Assembly (NCBI GenBank): GCA_001871085.1
Contig: MNUQ01000015.1
Span: forward strand, 368-37,116
Length of the DNA stretch: 36,749 bases
Direction: 5' to 3'
Origin: Desulfovibrionaceae bacterium CG1_02_65_16
GTDB taxonomy: Bacteria; Desulfobacterota; Desulfovibrionia; Desulfovibrionales; Desulfovibrionaceae
In this document: one piece after another, positions 24,539 through 32,908 of the stretch
Numbering within the stretch: the first letter of the stretch is position 1
Layout: every line of letters begins with the position of its first letter
Translations under genes and position numbers: made by a program
The notes under the pieces: generated by a model
Told to the model about the DNA's origin: nothing
Database searches by the model: none
What the model saw: only the letters and a program-made list of their open reading frames with translations

Positions 24539-25429
24539 ATGATCCCCTTGGCCGAAATGCAGATCATCCAGATCGACGTGACCAACGCCTGTATGCACCG
24601 CTGCTCCAACTGCACGCGCTTCACCGGGCACCATCGCAAACCGTTTTTCATGGACATGGAGACCTTCAAGCGCGCGGTGGACTCGTTGGCGGACTTCCCC
24701 GGCATGGTGGGCATGATCGGCGGCGAACCGCTGCTGCACCCGCACTTCGCCGAAATGGCGGAATATCTGGCCGCCACCATACCCGGCAAGAAACGCCGGG
24801 GCCTGTGGTCCACCGTGCCCAAGGCCCAGGGGGAAAAGTACGGGGCGCTCATCCGCGAGGTTTTCGGCAATTTTTATTTCAACGACCACAGCGTGGACCA
24901 GATTCTCCACCAGCCCCTGCTGGTGGCGGCGCAAGAGGTTGTGGCCGACAAGACCGAGATGTGGCGGCTCATCGACGATTGCTGGATCCAGAAATACTGG
25001 TCCGCGAGCATTACGCCCAAGGGCGCGTTTTTCTGCGAGGTGGCCGCCAGCTTCGACATGCTCTTCGACGGCCCCGGCGGCTGGCCGGTGGAGCCGGGCT
25101 GGTGGAAGCGCCGCCCCGGCGACTACGACGAGCAGATGAAGCGCTCGTGCCCGCGCTGCGGCTGCGCCATTCCCCTCAAGCGCCGGCCCAGCAGCCAGGA
25201 GATCGACGACGTGAGCCCCGGCAACCTGGAGGCGCTGCTCGCCATCCGCTCGCCCAAGGCCCTGCGCGGCCATGTGGAGATTTACGGCGGCGGCCTGGCC
25301 GAGGACTGGAACCCCGGTCCCAACTGGTACATGAACGAGCTGGACCGCTCGGTGGAGCTGGAATACCGCGACCACATCGCCCAGCGCCTGGGCGGCGACG
25401 CCGCCGACAACGCGGGTGACGCCAAATGA
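24539..25429 (+). CDS. Radical SAM protein with CxxxCxxC-TRFTGHH motif
   Basis: A 296-residue radical SAM protein. CMHRCSNC (Cys18, Cys22, Cys25) is followed directly by TRFTGHH, and GGEP is at 61-64. Cys166 in KGAFFCEVAAS and the SCPRCGC group (203-208) resemble a reduced SPASM-type C-terminal cluster site. It is not obviously related beyond the core to its radical SAM neighbours. AGGGAGGGAGGAG directly upstream of the ATG at 24539 is a strong ribosome site. The longer frame upstream would read through the promoter region and was rejected. The stop overlaps the next ATG. The reaction is unknown. Confidence 0.82.
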   Translation: MIPLAEMQIIQIDVTNACMHRCSNCTRFTGHHRKPFFMDMETFKRAVDSLADFPGMVGMIGGEPLLHPHFAEMAEYLAATIPGKKRRGLWSTVPKAQGEKYGALIREVFGNFYFNDHSVDQILHQPLLVAAQEVVADKTEMWRLIDDCWIQKYWSASITPKGAFFCEVAASFDMLFDGPGGWPVEPGWWKRRPGDYDEQMKRSCPRCGCAIPLKRRPSSQEIDDVSPGNLEALLAIRSPKALRGHVEIYGGGLAEDWNPGPNWYMNELDRSVELEYRDHIAQRLGGDAADNAGDAK

Positions 25430-26631
25430 GCGCGTCCAAGGCGGAGACCATCGCCAAAACCGCGCATCGCGTGCTCACCCGGCGCGGCGTCGTCTGGCTG
25501 GGGCAAACCTGCAACCTGCGCTGCCGCTTCTGCTATTTCCAGTCGCGCATAGAGGCCAAGGACCACCCGGAACATCCGTTCATGTCGCTTTCCAAGGCCA
25601 AGAGCATCATGGACACCCTGCGCCACCACTACGGCAACTCCGCCATAGACATTCAGGGCGGCGAACCCACCATCTTCCCCGGCATCGAGGACCTGTGCCG
25701 CCACTGCGCGGACATCGGGCTTCTGCCCACGCTCATCACCAACGCCCTGGTTTTGGCAAAACGCGATGCCTGCCAGCGCCTCAAGGACGCCGGCGTGCGC
25801 GATTTGCTGGTGAGCGTGCACGGGCTGGGGCAGAACTACGACGACGTTGTGGGGGTTCCCGGCGCGCACAAAAAGCAAATGGCCGCGCTGGACAACTGCG
25901 TGGCCGTGGGCATGCCCGTGCGCTTCAACTGCGTGCTCACCAACTCCTCGCTGCCGCATCTGGCCAACGTGGCCCGTCTGGCGGAGCGCGTGGGGGCACG
26001 CGCGGTGAACTTCATCGCCTTCAACCCCTTTGAGGATCAGCAGAAGGGAGAACGCTCCCGCGAGGACGTGGCCGCCTATTCCGAGGTGACGCCGCCGCTC
26101 ATCGCCGCGCTGGACATTCTGAACGCCGCGGACATTGAGGCCAACGTGCGCTACTTCCCGCTGTGCCAGGTGCCCGATGCCTACCGCAAGCACCTTTACA
26201 ACTTCCAACAGCTCCCCTACGACCTGCACGAATGGGACTACGCCTCCTGGTCGTGGACGGACATGAAGCCCCAGCGCATGCGCGACGGCGGGCTCTCGCC
26301 GCTCATCTCCCTGCGGCAGGCCAACTTCCGCTCGCCCATGTACAAGGGCGATCCCGGCTACCTCGCCGACGCGTCCATCAGCGCGGAGGACGAGTACCGC
26401 CACAGCGCCTTCATCCGCGCGCGCGAGCATTGCGGCTACAAGTTCGCTCCCGCCTGCGACGCCTGCGGGGCCAAGGCCATTTGCGACGGCTTTCACGGCG
26501 ATTACGCGGCCTTCTTCGGCTTTGGCGAGGCCGCGCCCATCCAGACGGACACGCCCCTGGACGACCCCCGCCACTACATCAGCCGGCAGATGAAGGTCGT
26601 TGAGCCCGAGGACGCGGGCTGGGCGCTGTGA
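25426..26631 (+). CDS. Radical SAM protein (paralog of the one at 23106)
   Basis: A 401-residue radical SAM protein. CNLRCRFC (Cys29, Cys33, Cys36) is the cluster motif and GGEP is at 78-81. It shares with the gene at 23106 the elements VRYFPLC (241-247), DLHEW (266-270), and CDACGAKAIC (Cys344, Cys347, Cys353) followed by DGF. The conserved C-x2-C-x5-C-D-G tail probably holds an additional iron-sulfur site. The ATG overlaps the previous stop, so it is likely translated together with the radical SAM gene at 24539. A GT2 gene starts 10 bases downstream. The substrate is unknown, although the linkage to a glycosyltransferase and Maf suggests a sugar or glycosylated protein. Confidence 0.83.
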   Translation: MSASKAETIAKTAHRVLTRRGVVWLGQTCNLRCRFCYFQSRIEAKDHPEHPFMSLSKAKSIMDTLRHHYGNSAIDIQGGEPTIFPGIEDLCRHCADIGLLPTLITNALVLAKRDACQRLKDAGVRDLLVSVHGLGQNYDDVVGVPGAHKKQMAALDNCVAVGMPVRFNCVLTNSSLPHLANVARLAERVGARAVNFIAFNPFEDQQKGERSREDVAAYSEVTPPLIAALDILNAADIEANVRYFPLCQVPDAYRKHLYNFQQLPYDLHEWDYASWSWTDMKPQRMRDGGLSPLISLRQANFRSPMYKGDPGYLADASISAEDEYRHSAFIRAREHCGYKFAPACDACGAKAICDGFHGDYAAFFGFGEAAPIQTDTPLDDPRHYISRQMKVVEPEDAGWAL

Positions 26632-26641
26632 GGATGACGGC

Positions 26642-27760
26642 ATGAGCATCCACGATCTTATCGCCAAGCGGGCCAAGGCCGCGCCAGACCATCTCCCCGT
26701 GGCGTTGCCCCAGGCCCTGCGCGACCCGCGCCTGGAGACGGCGCGCATGCAAAAGCCGCGCGTCAGCTTCATCGTCACCAGCTACAACTACGAGTCCTAC
26801 ATTGTGGAGTGCCTGCGCTCCGTCACCCGGCAAACCTACGACAACTGGGAGTGCATTGTGGTGGACGACGTGTCCACCGACGGCACCGTGGCCGCCGTGC
26901 GCGCCTTTGTGGAAAGCCCGGAGGCTCGCGGACGCTTCACGCTCATTGAGCGCGCGGAGAACGGCGGGCAGATGGAGGCCTTCCGCGACGGCCTCAAAAT
27001 CGCCACCGGCAGCTTCGTGTGCATGCTCGACGCCGACGACGTGCTGCTGGAGGATTTTCTTGAGGCGCACATGCGCGCGCACCTCTCGGTCGCCACAGTG
27101 GCCTTCACCAGCTCCAACCAGTACCAGATCAACGGCAAGGGCGAGATCATCGGCGGCCAGCACATGGACCACCAATCCAAGGGCTACTACCGGCATGTGC
27201 GCAAGACGAGCTTCCAGACCGGCTTCTGGGTCTGGGCCACCTCCAGCTCCATGGTCTTCCGCCGCAGCACCGTTGAGCTCGTCATGCCCACCGACGGCAC
27301 CACCTTCCGCATCTGCGCGGACTACTACATCGCGCACTTTTGCCATCTCATCGGCGACTCGCTTCTGATGCCCACCATCCACGGCTGCTACCGCCGCCAC
27401 GGGGGCAATAACTTCGGCTCCAACCCGGTGCTGGGCAACATCAACAGCGTGGGCAACCTGGACAAGCATCCGCCCCACGACCTGTTCCGCTGGACCATGA
27501 TCAACCACGTGTTGCGCAACTACGATGTCTTCTATCCCATCTTCATGGGCAAGGGGCTGGTGCAGTTTCTGCTGCGGCTGGTCAAAATGTCCGAGCTGCC
27601 CCGGCTGGCGGCCCAATATCCCAAGGTGTTCCCCGGGCCGCTGTGGCGCTACCTGTGGCTTTCGGTCAAACAGTGCTGGGCCAGGCGGTCCACGCCGGTG
27701 AGCGAGAAATTCAAGATCCTGCCGCCGCCGGAAGGCATCGCGCCGGTCCGGGAGGGCTGA
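26642..27760 (+). CDS. GT2-family glycosyltransferase
   Basis: A 372-residue GT-A transferase with an N-terminal extension of about 40 residues. VSFIVTSYNYESYIVECLRS is the GT2 entry strand, IVVDDVSTDGT the nucleotide loop, and MLDADDVLLEDF the DXD-type site. The central stretch with WVWATSSSMVFRR is typical of the acceptor side. AGGATGA just before the ATG at 26642 serves as a ribosome site. A short upstream extension was not used. It lies between the radical SAM pair and the Maf gene, which is 73 bases downstream. It may add the sugar that those enzymes modify or transfer, which is inference. Confidence 0.85.
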   Translation: MSIHDLIAKRAKAAPDHLPVALPQALRDPRLETARMQKPRVSFIVTSYNYESYIVECLRSVTRQTYDNWECIVVDDVSTDGTVAAVRAFVESPEARGRFTLIERAENGGQMEAFRDGLKIATGSFVCMLDADDVLLEDFLEAHMRAHLSVATVAFTSSNQYQINGKGEIIGGQHMDHQSKGYYRHVRKTSFQTGFWVWATSSSMVFRRSTVELVMPTDGTTFRICADYYIAHFCHLIGDSLLMPTIHGCYRRHGGNNFGSNPVLGNINSVGNLDKHPPHDLFRWTMINHVLRNYDVFYPIFMGKGLVQFLLRLVKMSELPRLAAQYPKVFPGPLWRYLWLSVKQCWARRSTPVSEKFKILPPPEGIAPVREG

Positions 27761-27791
27761 TGCCCGCCCGCCGGTTGGCGAACGGGACCAC

Positions 27792-27815
27792 GGACCGTCC
27801 TCCCGCGTTCGGTCC
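27792..27815 (+). other. Inverted repeat before the Maf-like gene
   Basis: GGACCG (27792-27797) pairs with CGGTCC (27810-27815) around a 12-base loop. It sits immediately before the AGGCGGAG ribosome-site region of the gene at 27834 and could affect its translation. No U-run follows, so it is not a typical terminator. Confidence 0.3.
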
Positions 27816-27833
27816 AGGCGGAGCCCGCGCATC

Positions 27834-29732
27834 ATGAACGCCGGGGTGCTTCTCCCCGTCCTGCGCGAGCTGGGGGTGCTTTTTGCGGCCCCCGGCGTGG
27901 TCGAGGCGTTGTCCCTGGAGAATCTAGCCTCCGGCGCGCCGCCCGTGGACATTCAGGCCGCCGACCACGTCTTTTTCGCCCACACGCCCCTGTGGAGCTT
28001 TGAGCCCCCGCACTATGCCTATCCCTTCGCCGTGCCGGGGCTCAAAAAGCTGTTTGAGGTGTTCGAAACCGACCCCGGTCTGGACGCCGTGCTGGACAAG
28101 ACGGGCCTGGCGGTGTTTTTCGGTGCGGCGGACACGCCGGCGCTGCGCCGCTGGCTGGCCCGGCCAGACGCGCGGCTCATCATCTTTGAAACCGATCCGG
28201 CGCGGCTGGCGCGTTTCGCCGCCAGCGTGACCCCGGCGCGGCTGGCCCGGCGCGTCACCATCCTGCTGGGCCCCCCCGATGCCTTCAAGCCCAGCGTGGC
28301 CGAGCTGCTGCCCCCGGAGCTTTTCGCCCACGGCTTCCCCGTGTGCTACGCCCTGCCGGGCTGCGCCGGCCCGGGAGCGGCGCAGCGCCAAGCCGAGCTG
28401 GCCGAATTGGCTGAATTGGCGGAGGTGCTGTTCTACCGGCACCGCATGTACGGGCTGAGCGGGCAGGCCAACGCGCGCGGCCTGCCTGTGCGGCCGCTGG
28501 CCCGCGGCATGTTCTACGACCAGCAGCTGCACTTTTACGACAACGCCCCGGACTACCTGCGCCACCCGGACCTGCGGCCCCTGCGGCAGGCCTTCGCCGG
28601 GGAGACCGCCGTGCTGGTGGCCGCCGGGCCGGATCTGCCCAACCGGCTGGAGTACCTGCGCGCCGTGCGCGAGCACGCGGTGCTCATCGCCGTGAACAAC
28701 GCCCTCAAACCGCTGGCGGCGGCGGGCATCCACCCGCACTTCGTGGTGGCCAACGACACCTCGGTGGCCACGGGCCAGTCCTGGGAGGGCCTGCCCCCCC
28801 TGCGCGACGTGTCCCTTGTGGCGCACTGCCTGGCCGATTTGGGCCGAGGGATCTTTGGTCAGGCGTATCTTTTCGGCAACTGCCAGCCGGAGCTTTTCGG
28901 CCAGCGGCCGGGGCTCAGGCTGCACGGTTCGGTCATCACCACGGCGTTTTCGCTGGCGCGCCACATGGGCTGTGCGCGCTGCGTGCTGGCCGGGGCGCAG
29001 CTCTGCTCGCCCGATCCCTGGACGCTTTCCTATTCGCGCGGGAGCATTCACGGGAGTTCCGGCGCATCCCCGCAGGGCGCATCCCCGCAGGGCGCGTGCC
29101 CGCTGGGCGAGTCCCAGGCGCGCCCGTTGACCAATGCCTGGCCGCAGCTGGTGCCCGTGCGCGACATGACCGGCGCCACGCGCTACACCACGCTGAATTT
29201 TCTCGACGCCGCCCACTGGCTGCGCGACGAGATCCGCACCACCGGCCTCCCGTGCGTCAGCCTGACGCGCGAGACCATTCTGCACGGCCCGGGGCTGACC
29301 TATGCGGAGGATTGCCCCGTGTCCCCCACCGGGCGGCTGCCCCGGCGGCTGGCCGCGCTGGCTCGGATTTCGGTCCAGCCCCCGGCGTTCAAAACCGATC
29401 CCGCCCAGGTGACGGCCATGCTGCGCGCCGAGCTGCGCAACTGGGAGGCCATAGCCCAGGCCGCGCCGCTGGTGCTGGCGCGGGAGGACGGGACGTTTCT
29501 GCTTGCCGCCTCGCAGTTGTTCAAGCGTTTCGAGCAGAACAACGTGAGTTATCTGGTGCAGCGCTACGCGGATTTTGACAACCAGCGCTTCCACGCCGCC
29601 GCCCTCGCCGAGGGGGCCGGCCCAGAGAGCCGCGCCGCCGGCCTGCGCTATTACCTGGAATATGTGGGGCGCATGGCCGAGGGCTTTGTCGCGCTGCTTC
29701 GGCGGCGTCTGCCCGCGGTAGGCCGTTCCTAA
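27834..29732 (+). CDS. Maf/DUF115 (MptE-like) flagellin glycosylation-type protein
   Basis: A 632-residue protein of the motility accessory factor family, which in other bacteria is needed for attaching nonulosonic sugars to flagellin. The core contains AVLVAAGPDLPN (with GPDL, 265-268, in place of the usual GPSL), VNNALKPLAAAGIHPHFVVAND, VITTAFSLARHMG and VLAGAQL. These match the DUF115 Rossmann-like domain. An in-frame repeat of about 5 residues (ASPQG, twice, then ACPLG) sits in a loop near 410-424. No signal peptide is seen, so it is cytoplasmic. It ends the plus-strand glycan region and is convergent with the kinase gene. Finding a NeuA-like gene in the same window fits a nonulosonate connection, but no flagellin gene is visible. 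Confidence 0.85.
   Translation: MNAGVLLPVLRELGVLFAAPGVVEALSLENLASGAPPVDIQAADHVFFAHTPLWSFEPPHYAYPFAVPGLKKLFEVFETDPGLDAVLDKTGLAVFFGAADTPALRRWLARPDARLIIFETDPARLARFAASVTPARLARRVTILLGPPDAFKPSVAELLPPELFAHGFPVCYALPGCAGPGAAQRQAELAELAELAEVLFYRHRMYGLSGQANARGLPVRPLARGMFYDQQLHFYDNAPDYLRHPDLRPLRQAFAGETAVLVAAGPDLPNRLEYLRAVREHAVLIAVNNALKPLAAAGIHPHFVVANDTSVATGQSWEGLPPLRDVSLVAHCLADLGRGIFGQAYLFGNCQPELFGQRPGLRLHGSVITTAFSLARHMGCARCVLAGAQLCSPDPWTLSYSRGSIHGSSGASPQGASPQGACPLGESQARPLTNAWPQLVPVRDMTGATRYTTLNFLDAAHWLRDEIRTTGLPCVSLTRETILHGPGLTYAEDCPVSPTGRLPRRLAALARISVQPPAFKTDPAQVTAMLRAELRNWEAIAQAAPLVLAREDGTFLLAASQLFKRFEQNNVSYLVQRYADFDNQRFHAAALAEGAGPESRAAGLRYYLEYVGRMAEGFVALLRRRLPAVGRS
29061..29105 (+). repeat. 15-base in-frame tandem repeat inside the Maf-like gene
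   Basis: GGCGCATCCCCGCAG occurs exactly twice (29061-29075 and 29076-29090), followed by a third copy with four changes (29091-29105). It encodes Gly-Ala-Ser-Pro-Gln repeats. The 15-base period keeps the frame, so copy-number change would lengthen or shorten a loop without breaking the protein. Confidence 0.75.
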
Positions 29733-29743
29733 GACCATCCGGG

Positions 29744-29793
29744 GCCATTCGGCCGGGCTATTCGGAGCCATTCGGCCGGAGCCATTCGGCCGA
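29744..29793. repeat. CATTCGGCCG direct repeats in a convergent gap
   Basis: Units of about 13-14 bases, GCCATTCGGCCG plus one or two bases, occur at 29744-29756, 29767-29780 and 29781-29793, with a shortened copy (GCTATTCGGA) at 29757-29766. Each full copy includes the palindrome CGGCCG. They lie between the Maf-like and kinase gene 3' ends. A further inverted repeat, ATCCGCC-TT-GGCGGAT, is at 29835-29850. No clear terminator U-run follows. The function is unknown. Confidence 0.65.
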
Positions 29794-29944
29794 CCACCAT
29801 CCGATTGATTATTGGGCTGGGTATTCGACCCGGCATCCGCCTTGGCGGATCCCCGTGGACGGTCTGGCGTTTTGTGAAAAGAGGGATTGCCGGGCGTGGC
29901 GGGAGGGATTGGCCCGCGCGGGGCCGGTTGCGCCGGCTTCATGT

Positions 29945-32188
29945 TCAGGCCAGCGGCAGCTCCACCAAAAAGACGCTGCCGTGCGGGCTGGCCGCCTCCA
30001 CGCGAACCTGCCCCTTGTGGTCGGTGATGACGGAGCGGACGATGGTGAGCCCCAAGCCGGTGCCGGTTTTCTTGCGCGAGAAATAGGGCTCGAACATGCG
30101 CGCGCGCTCTTCCTGGCTGAAGCCCGGGCCGTTGTCGGCCACGCTGACGCGGGCCACGCCCCGCGCGGGGTCGGCCACGGCCCGCACGGTCACGCGGCCG
30201 TCTTCGCGGCCATCCAGGGCCTCGGCCGCGTTGGTCAGCAGGTTGATGAACACCCGGCGCAGGCCCTCGGCGTCAAACGGCACTTGCGGCAGGTCCGGCG
30301 CGGCGTCGAACTCCCAGGCAAACTCGCGGTGGGCGGTGGCGAAGGTGCCCACCACCTCGGCCAGCAGGGCGGTCAGGTCTCCGGGCACGGGCTTGAGCTC
30401 GGGCAGCTTGGCGTAGTTGGAAAACTCGCTCACCATTTGCTGCAAGCGCTCCACCTCGCGCACAATGAGCTCCGCGCAGTCGTCGAAGCTCTGGTCCTGG
30501 GCCACGCTGGAGAACTTGCGTTGCAGCCGTTGGGCGGAAAGCTTGATGGGCGTGAGCGGGTTCTTGATCTCGTGCGCGATGCGCTGCGCCACCTCGCGCC
30601 AGGCGGCCAGCCGCTGCATTTTCTCCAGCTCGGTGATGTCCTCGAACACGGCCACAAGCCCCGTGCCCTCCGCCGCGCCGCCGCCCTCGCCATCGCTTGC
30701 GCCGTTGGCCAAACCGACGAGGTTCACCAGAAAACGGGCGCTGCGCTCGCGCAATTGCAGGTCTATCTGCCGGGTCCAGCGCGCCTCGGGCACCTTGGCC
30801 AGGTGGCGCAACGCCTCGGAGAGCAGCTCCGAAAATTCGCCATGCACCAGATGCTGCGCCTTCAGCCCCACCAGCTGCTCGGCGCGCACGCCCAGCATGG
30901 CCTCCGCCGCCTTGTTCACGGTGCCGATGCGCCCGCTGGCGTCGGTGGAGATGACGCCGCTGGTGATGTTGTCGAGCACTGCCTCGATGTACCGGCCGCG
31001 CCGCTCCAGCTCCTCGTACTGCTGGCCCATGCGCTCGTTGGCGTTCATTAGTCGTTTTTGCCCGGCCTCCAGGTCCTCGGCCATGCGGTTGAAGGAGCGC
31101 ACCAGCGACCCCAGCTCGTCGTTGCCGGCGTCGGCCAGCCGCACGGAAAGATCGCCTTTGGCGATGCTCTCGGTGCCGGCGGCCATGGCCTGCACGGGCG
31201 CGCTGATCTCCTTGGCCAGACGGAAGCCGAACCACGACGCCCCCAGCACAATGAGCAGGCTCATGACGCCGAGGGTCAGGTAGAGGTTCATTTTCCAGGG
31301 ATATTTGAGCTTGCGCAGCTTTTTGTACTCGTCCAGCCCGCGCACGACCTCGTCCAGCTTGTGCAGCAGGCCGCCGCCTATGCTTTCGCCCAGCACCAGA
31401 AAGCCGGTCTTGCCCTCGTCCACGGGCAAAATGCCCACAATGAGGTCGTTGCCCGCGCTGGAAAGCATGACCGAGACGGGGCGCGGATTCTTGCGCAGGT
31501 CGGCCAGATCGACCTTGGTGCGGGCCTCGGCCCACACGCGCTCGAACACCTTGGCCGGGTGCGTGTTCTGTTCGCGGCCGTCGGGCGTCAGCACGCCGAT
31601 GACCGTAAGCCCGTATTCGCGCTTGGAATCCACCAAGTGGGCGTCCATGTTCCTGCCGCCCCAGGTGAAGTGGTTGGCCGCCACCTGGGAGAGCACCTCG
31701 CCGCCGCGCTGCTCCACGCGGGCCTGCGCGGACTGGTAGAAGGCCCGGCCGATCTCCAGGGATTGCTCCATGGAGTCCTCCACCTGGGTCTTAAACCAGT
31801 AATCCACGCTGGTTTGCACGAACTTGGCCGAAACGTAGAACATAAGCGCCACCGGCACCAGCGAGAGCAGGATGAACGCAAGCACCAGCCGTGAGCGCAG
31901 CCGCGAGCCCAGCACGTTGCGCCGGCGCTCCAGCATCAGCTTCACGCCGTTTCTGCCCACCACAAAAAGCACCACGAGCAGCAAAATGAAATTGAGATTG
32001 ACCAGACCGAGGAAGAGGTACGACGTGACGCCGAGCAGCTTGAGCTCCACCCACACCAGCACCACAATGGACAGCACGCCGGCCACGGCGATGCCCGCCT
32101 CGCGGCGGCGGCGCAAATGCTCGCGGGCCTCCACTATTGAGGACGCGGAAGGCGTGGTGGGCGCCGGGGTCTGCGAATCGTCGTTCAC
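29945..32188 (-). CDS. NtrY-like membrane sensor histidine kinase
   Basis: A 747-residue two-component sensor. The N-terminal half has three predicted membrane helices (about 30-50, 57-78 and 100-120), an extracytoplasmic sensor region (about 125-300) and a fourth helix (about 300-323). HAMP follows at about 324-376 and a PAS domain at about 395-515. The kinase core has AHEIKNPLTPIKL with phospho-acceptor His539, the N-box NLLTNAAEA (649-657), DNGPGF (685-690) and GTGLGL (709-714). The order of domains is that of NtrY. The start is a GTG, 9 bases after the DUF4390 stop. No response regulator follows within the window, because the next gene is the convergent Maf-like gene, so its partner lies elsewhere. 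The signal sensed is not known. Confidence 0.92.
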   Translation of the reverse strand: MNDDSQTPAPTTPSASSIVEAREHLRRRREAGIAVAGVLSIVVLVWVELKLLGVTSYLFLGLVNLNFILLLVVLFVVGRNGVKLMLERRRNVLGSRLRSRLVLAFILLSLVPVALMFYVSAKFVQTSVDYWFKTQVEDSMEQSLEIGRAFYQSAQARVEQRGGEVLSQVAANHFTWGGRNMDAHLVDSKREYGLTVIGVLTPDGREQNTHPAKVFERVWAEARTKVDLADLRKNPRPVSVMLSSAGNDLIVGILPVDEGKTGFLVLGESIGGGLLHKLDEVVRGLDEYKKLRKLKYPWKMNLYLTLGVMSLLIVLGASWFGFRLAKEISAPVQAMAAGTESIAKGDLSVRLADAGNDELGSLVRSFNRMAEDLEAGQKRLMNANERMGQQYEELERRGRYIEAVLDNITSGVISTDASGRIGTVNKAAEAMLGVRAEQLVGLKAQHLVHGEFSELLSEALRHLAKVPEARWTRQIDLQLRERSARFLVNLVGLANGASDGEGGGAAEGTGLVAVFEDITELEKMQRLAAWREVAQRIAHEIKNPLTPIKLSAQRLQRKFSSVAQDQSFDDCAELIVREVERLQQMVSEFSNYAKLPELKPVPGDLTALLAEVVGTFATAHREFAWEFDAAPDLPQVPFDAEGLRRVFINLLTNAAEALDGREDGRVTVRAVADPARGVARVSVADNGPGFSQEERARMFEPYFSRKKTGTGLGLTIVRSVITDHKGQVRVEAASPHGSVFLVELPLA

Positions 32189-32197
32189 AGTGGCCTG

Positions 32198-32767
32198 CTA
32201 CGGCTTGAAGTGCAGCTGGTAGGAGGCCTGGGGAGTCAGGTCCCACGACCAGAAGAAGAGCGTGCGCCGGAACCAGTTGGGAATCTCCACCTGGTGCAGG
32301 CGGATGTCGAGGGTGAGGGTGTATTCCTGCCCGTGCTCCAGCGTTTTCCACGCGCCCATCTCCAGCGAGAGCGTGCCCCAGCCCACGCGCAGCAGCTCGT
32401 CCAGACGCGTGTTTTTGAGCGGGGCCTCGCGACCCGGCAGGGTGAGGCTGAATTCCTTGGTCAAAGAGTCGTATTTGAGGCGGCTGTCCATGTCTGCGGC
32501 GGCCACCTGGGTATTGGAGAATACCCCGCCCCGCCGGGTGAGCCGGGTCTTGCACGTCAGCGAAAGGGTCATGCCGCTGGTCAGCGCGTCGGAAACCTCG
32601 GCCAGCGATTCAACCGAGATGCCGAACCGCGCGGCCAGCATGCCGGACTGGTTGTCCACCACGAGATTTTGCAGCGAGAGCGTGGCCGCGGATGCGGCCT
32701 GGGCGCACAAGCAAAGCCCGAGGGCGAGGGCCAAGGCGGCCAGACAGGTGCGTTTGCGGAGCTGCAT
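32198..32767 (-). CDS. Secreted DUF4390-family protein
   Basis: A 189-residue protein with a clear Sec signal peptide: MQLRKR, a hydrophobic stretch LAALALALGLCL, and a probable cleavage after ASA at residue 27. The remaining part is mostly beta strand (for example LSLQNLVVDNQSG, YTLTLDIRL) and ends near a conserved tryptophan-rich WFRRTLFFWSWDL stretch, as in DUF4390 proteins. The family is commonly found just upstream of NtrY-type kinases, and here the kinase GTG lies 9 bases downstream. It may therefore act in the periplasm as a signal partner, which is inference. A longer open frame upstream lacks a signal-like start, so the ATG at 32767 is preferred. Confidence 0.82.
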   Translation of the reverse strand: MQLRKRTCLAALALALGLCLCAQAASAATLSLQNLVVDNQSGMLAARFGISVESLAEVSDALTSGMTLSLTCKTRLTRRGGVFSNTQVAAADMDSRLKYDSLTKEFSLTLPGREAPLKNTRLDELLRVGWGTLSLEMGAWKTLEHGQEYTLTLDIRLHQVEIPNWFRRTLFFWSWDLTPQASYQLHFKP

Positions 32768-32835
32768 GGGCGTTTCCGTGTGAGCGGTCCGAATGTGGGC
32801 GGCTGGCGCGCGCTCGCGCCTGACCGCAGATGGCG

Positions 32836-32864
32836 ACGGTAGCACCCGCCCCGTGGTTTATCAA
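32836..32864 (-). promoter_or_regulatory. Candidate sigma-70 promoter for the DUF4390-kinase pair
   Basis: On the minus strand TTGATA (32864-32859) and TACCGT (32841-32836) are separated by 17 bases, within the 141-base gap between yggS and the DUF4390 gene. The -35 box is good and the -10 box only partial. A start site about 60 bases before the ATG is implied. It could give the pair its own transcription apart from yggS. Confidence 0.4.
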
Positions 32865-32908
32865 GAAGGGCCGGGGGCGCGCTGTCCGGCTCCGGCTGTC
32901 CGCTCCGT

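Noticed and set aside
27924-29942. A 672-codon open frame on the minus strand opposite the Maf-like gene
   Set aside because: It is a compositional shadow of a GC-rich gene. It has no recognisable domain, and the plus frame has clear DUF115 motifs.
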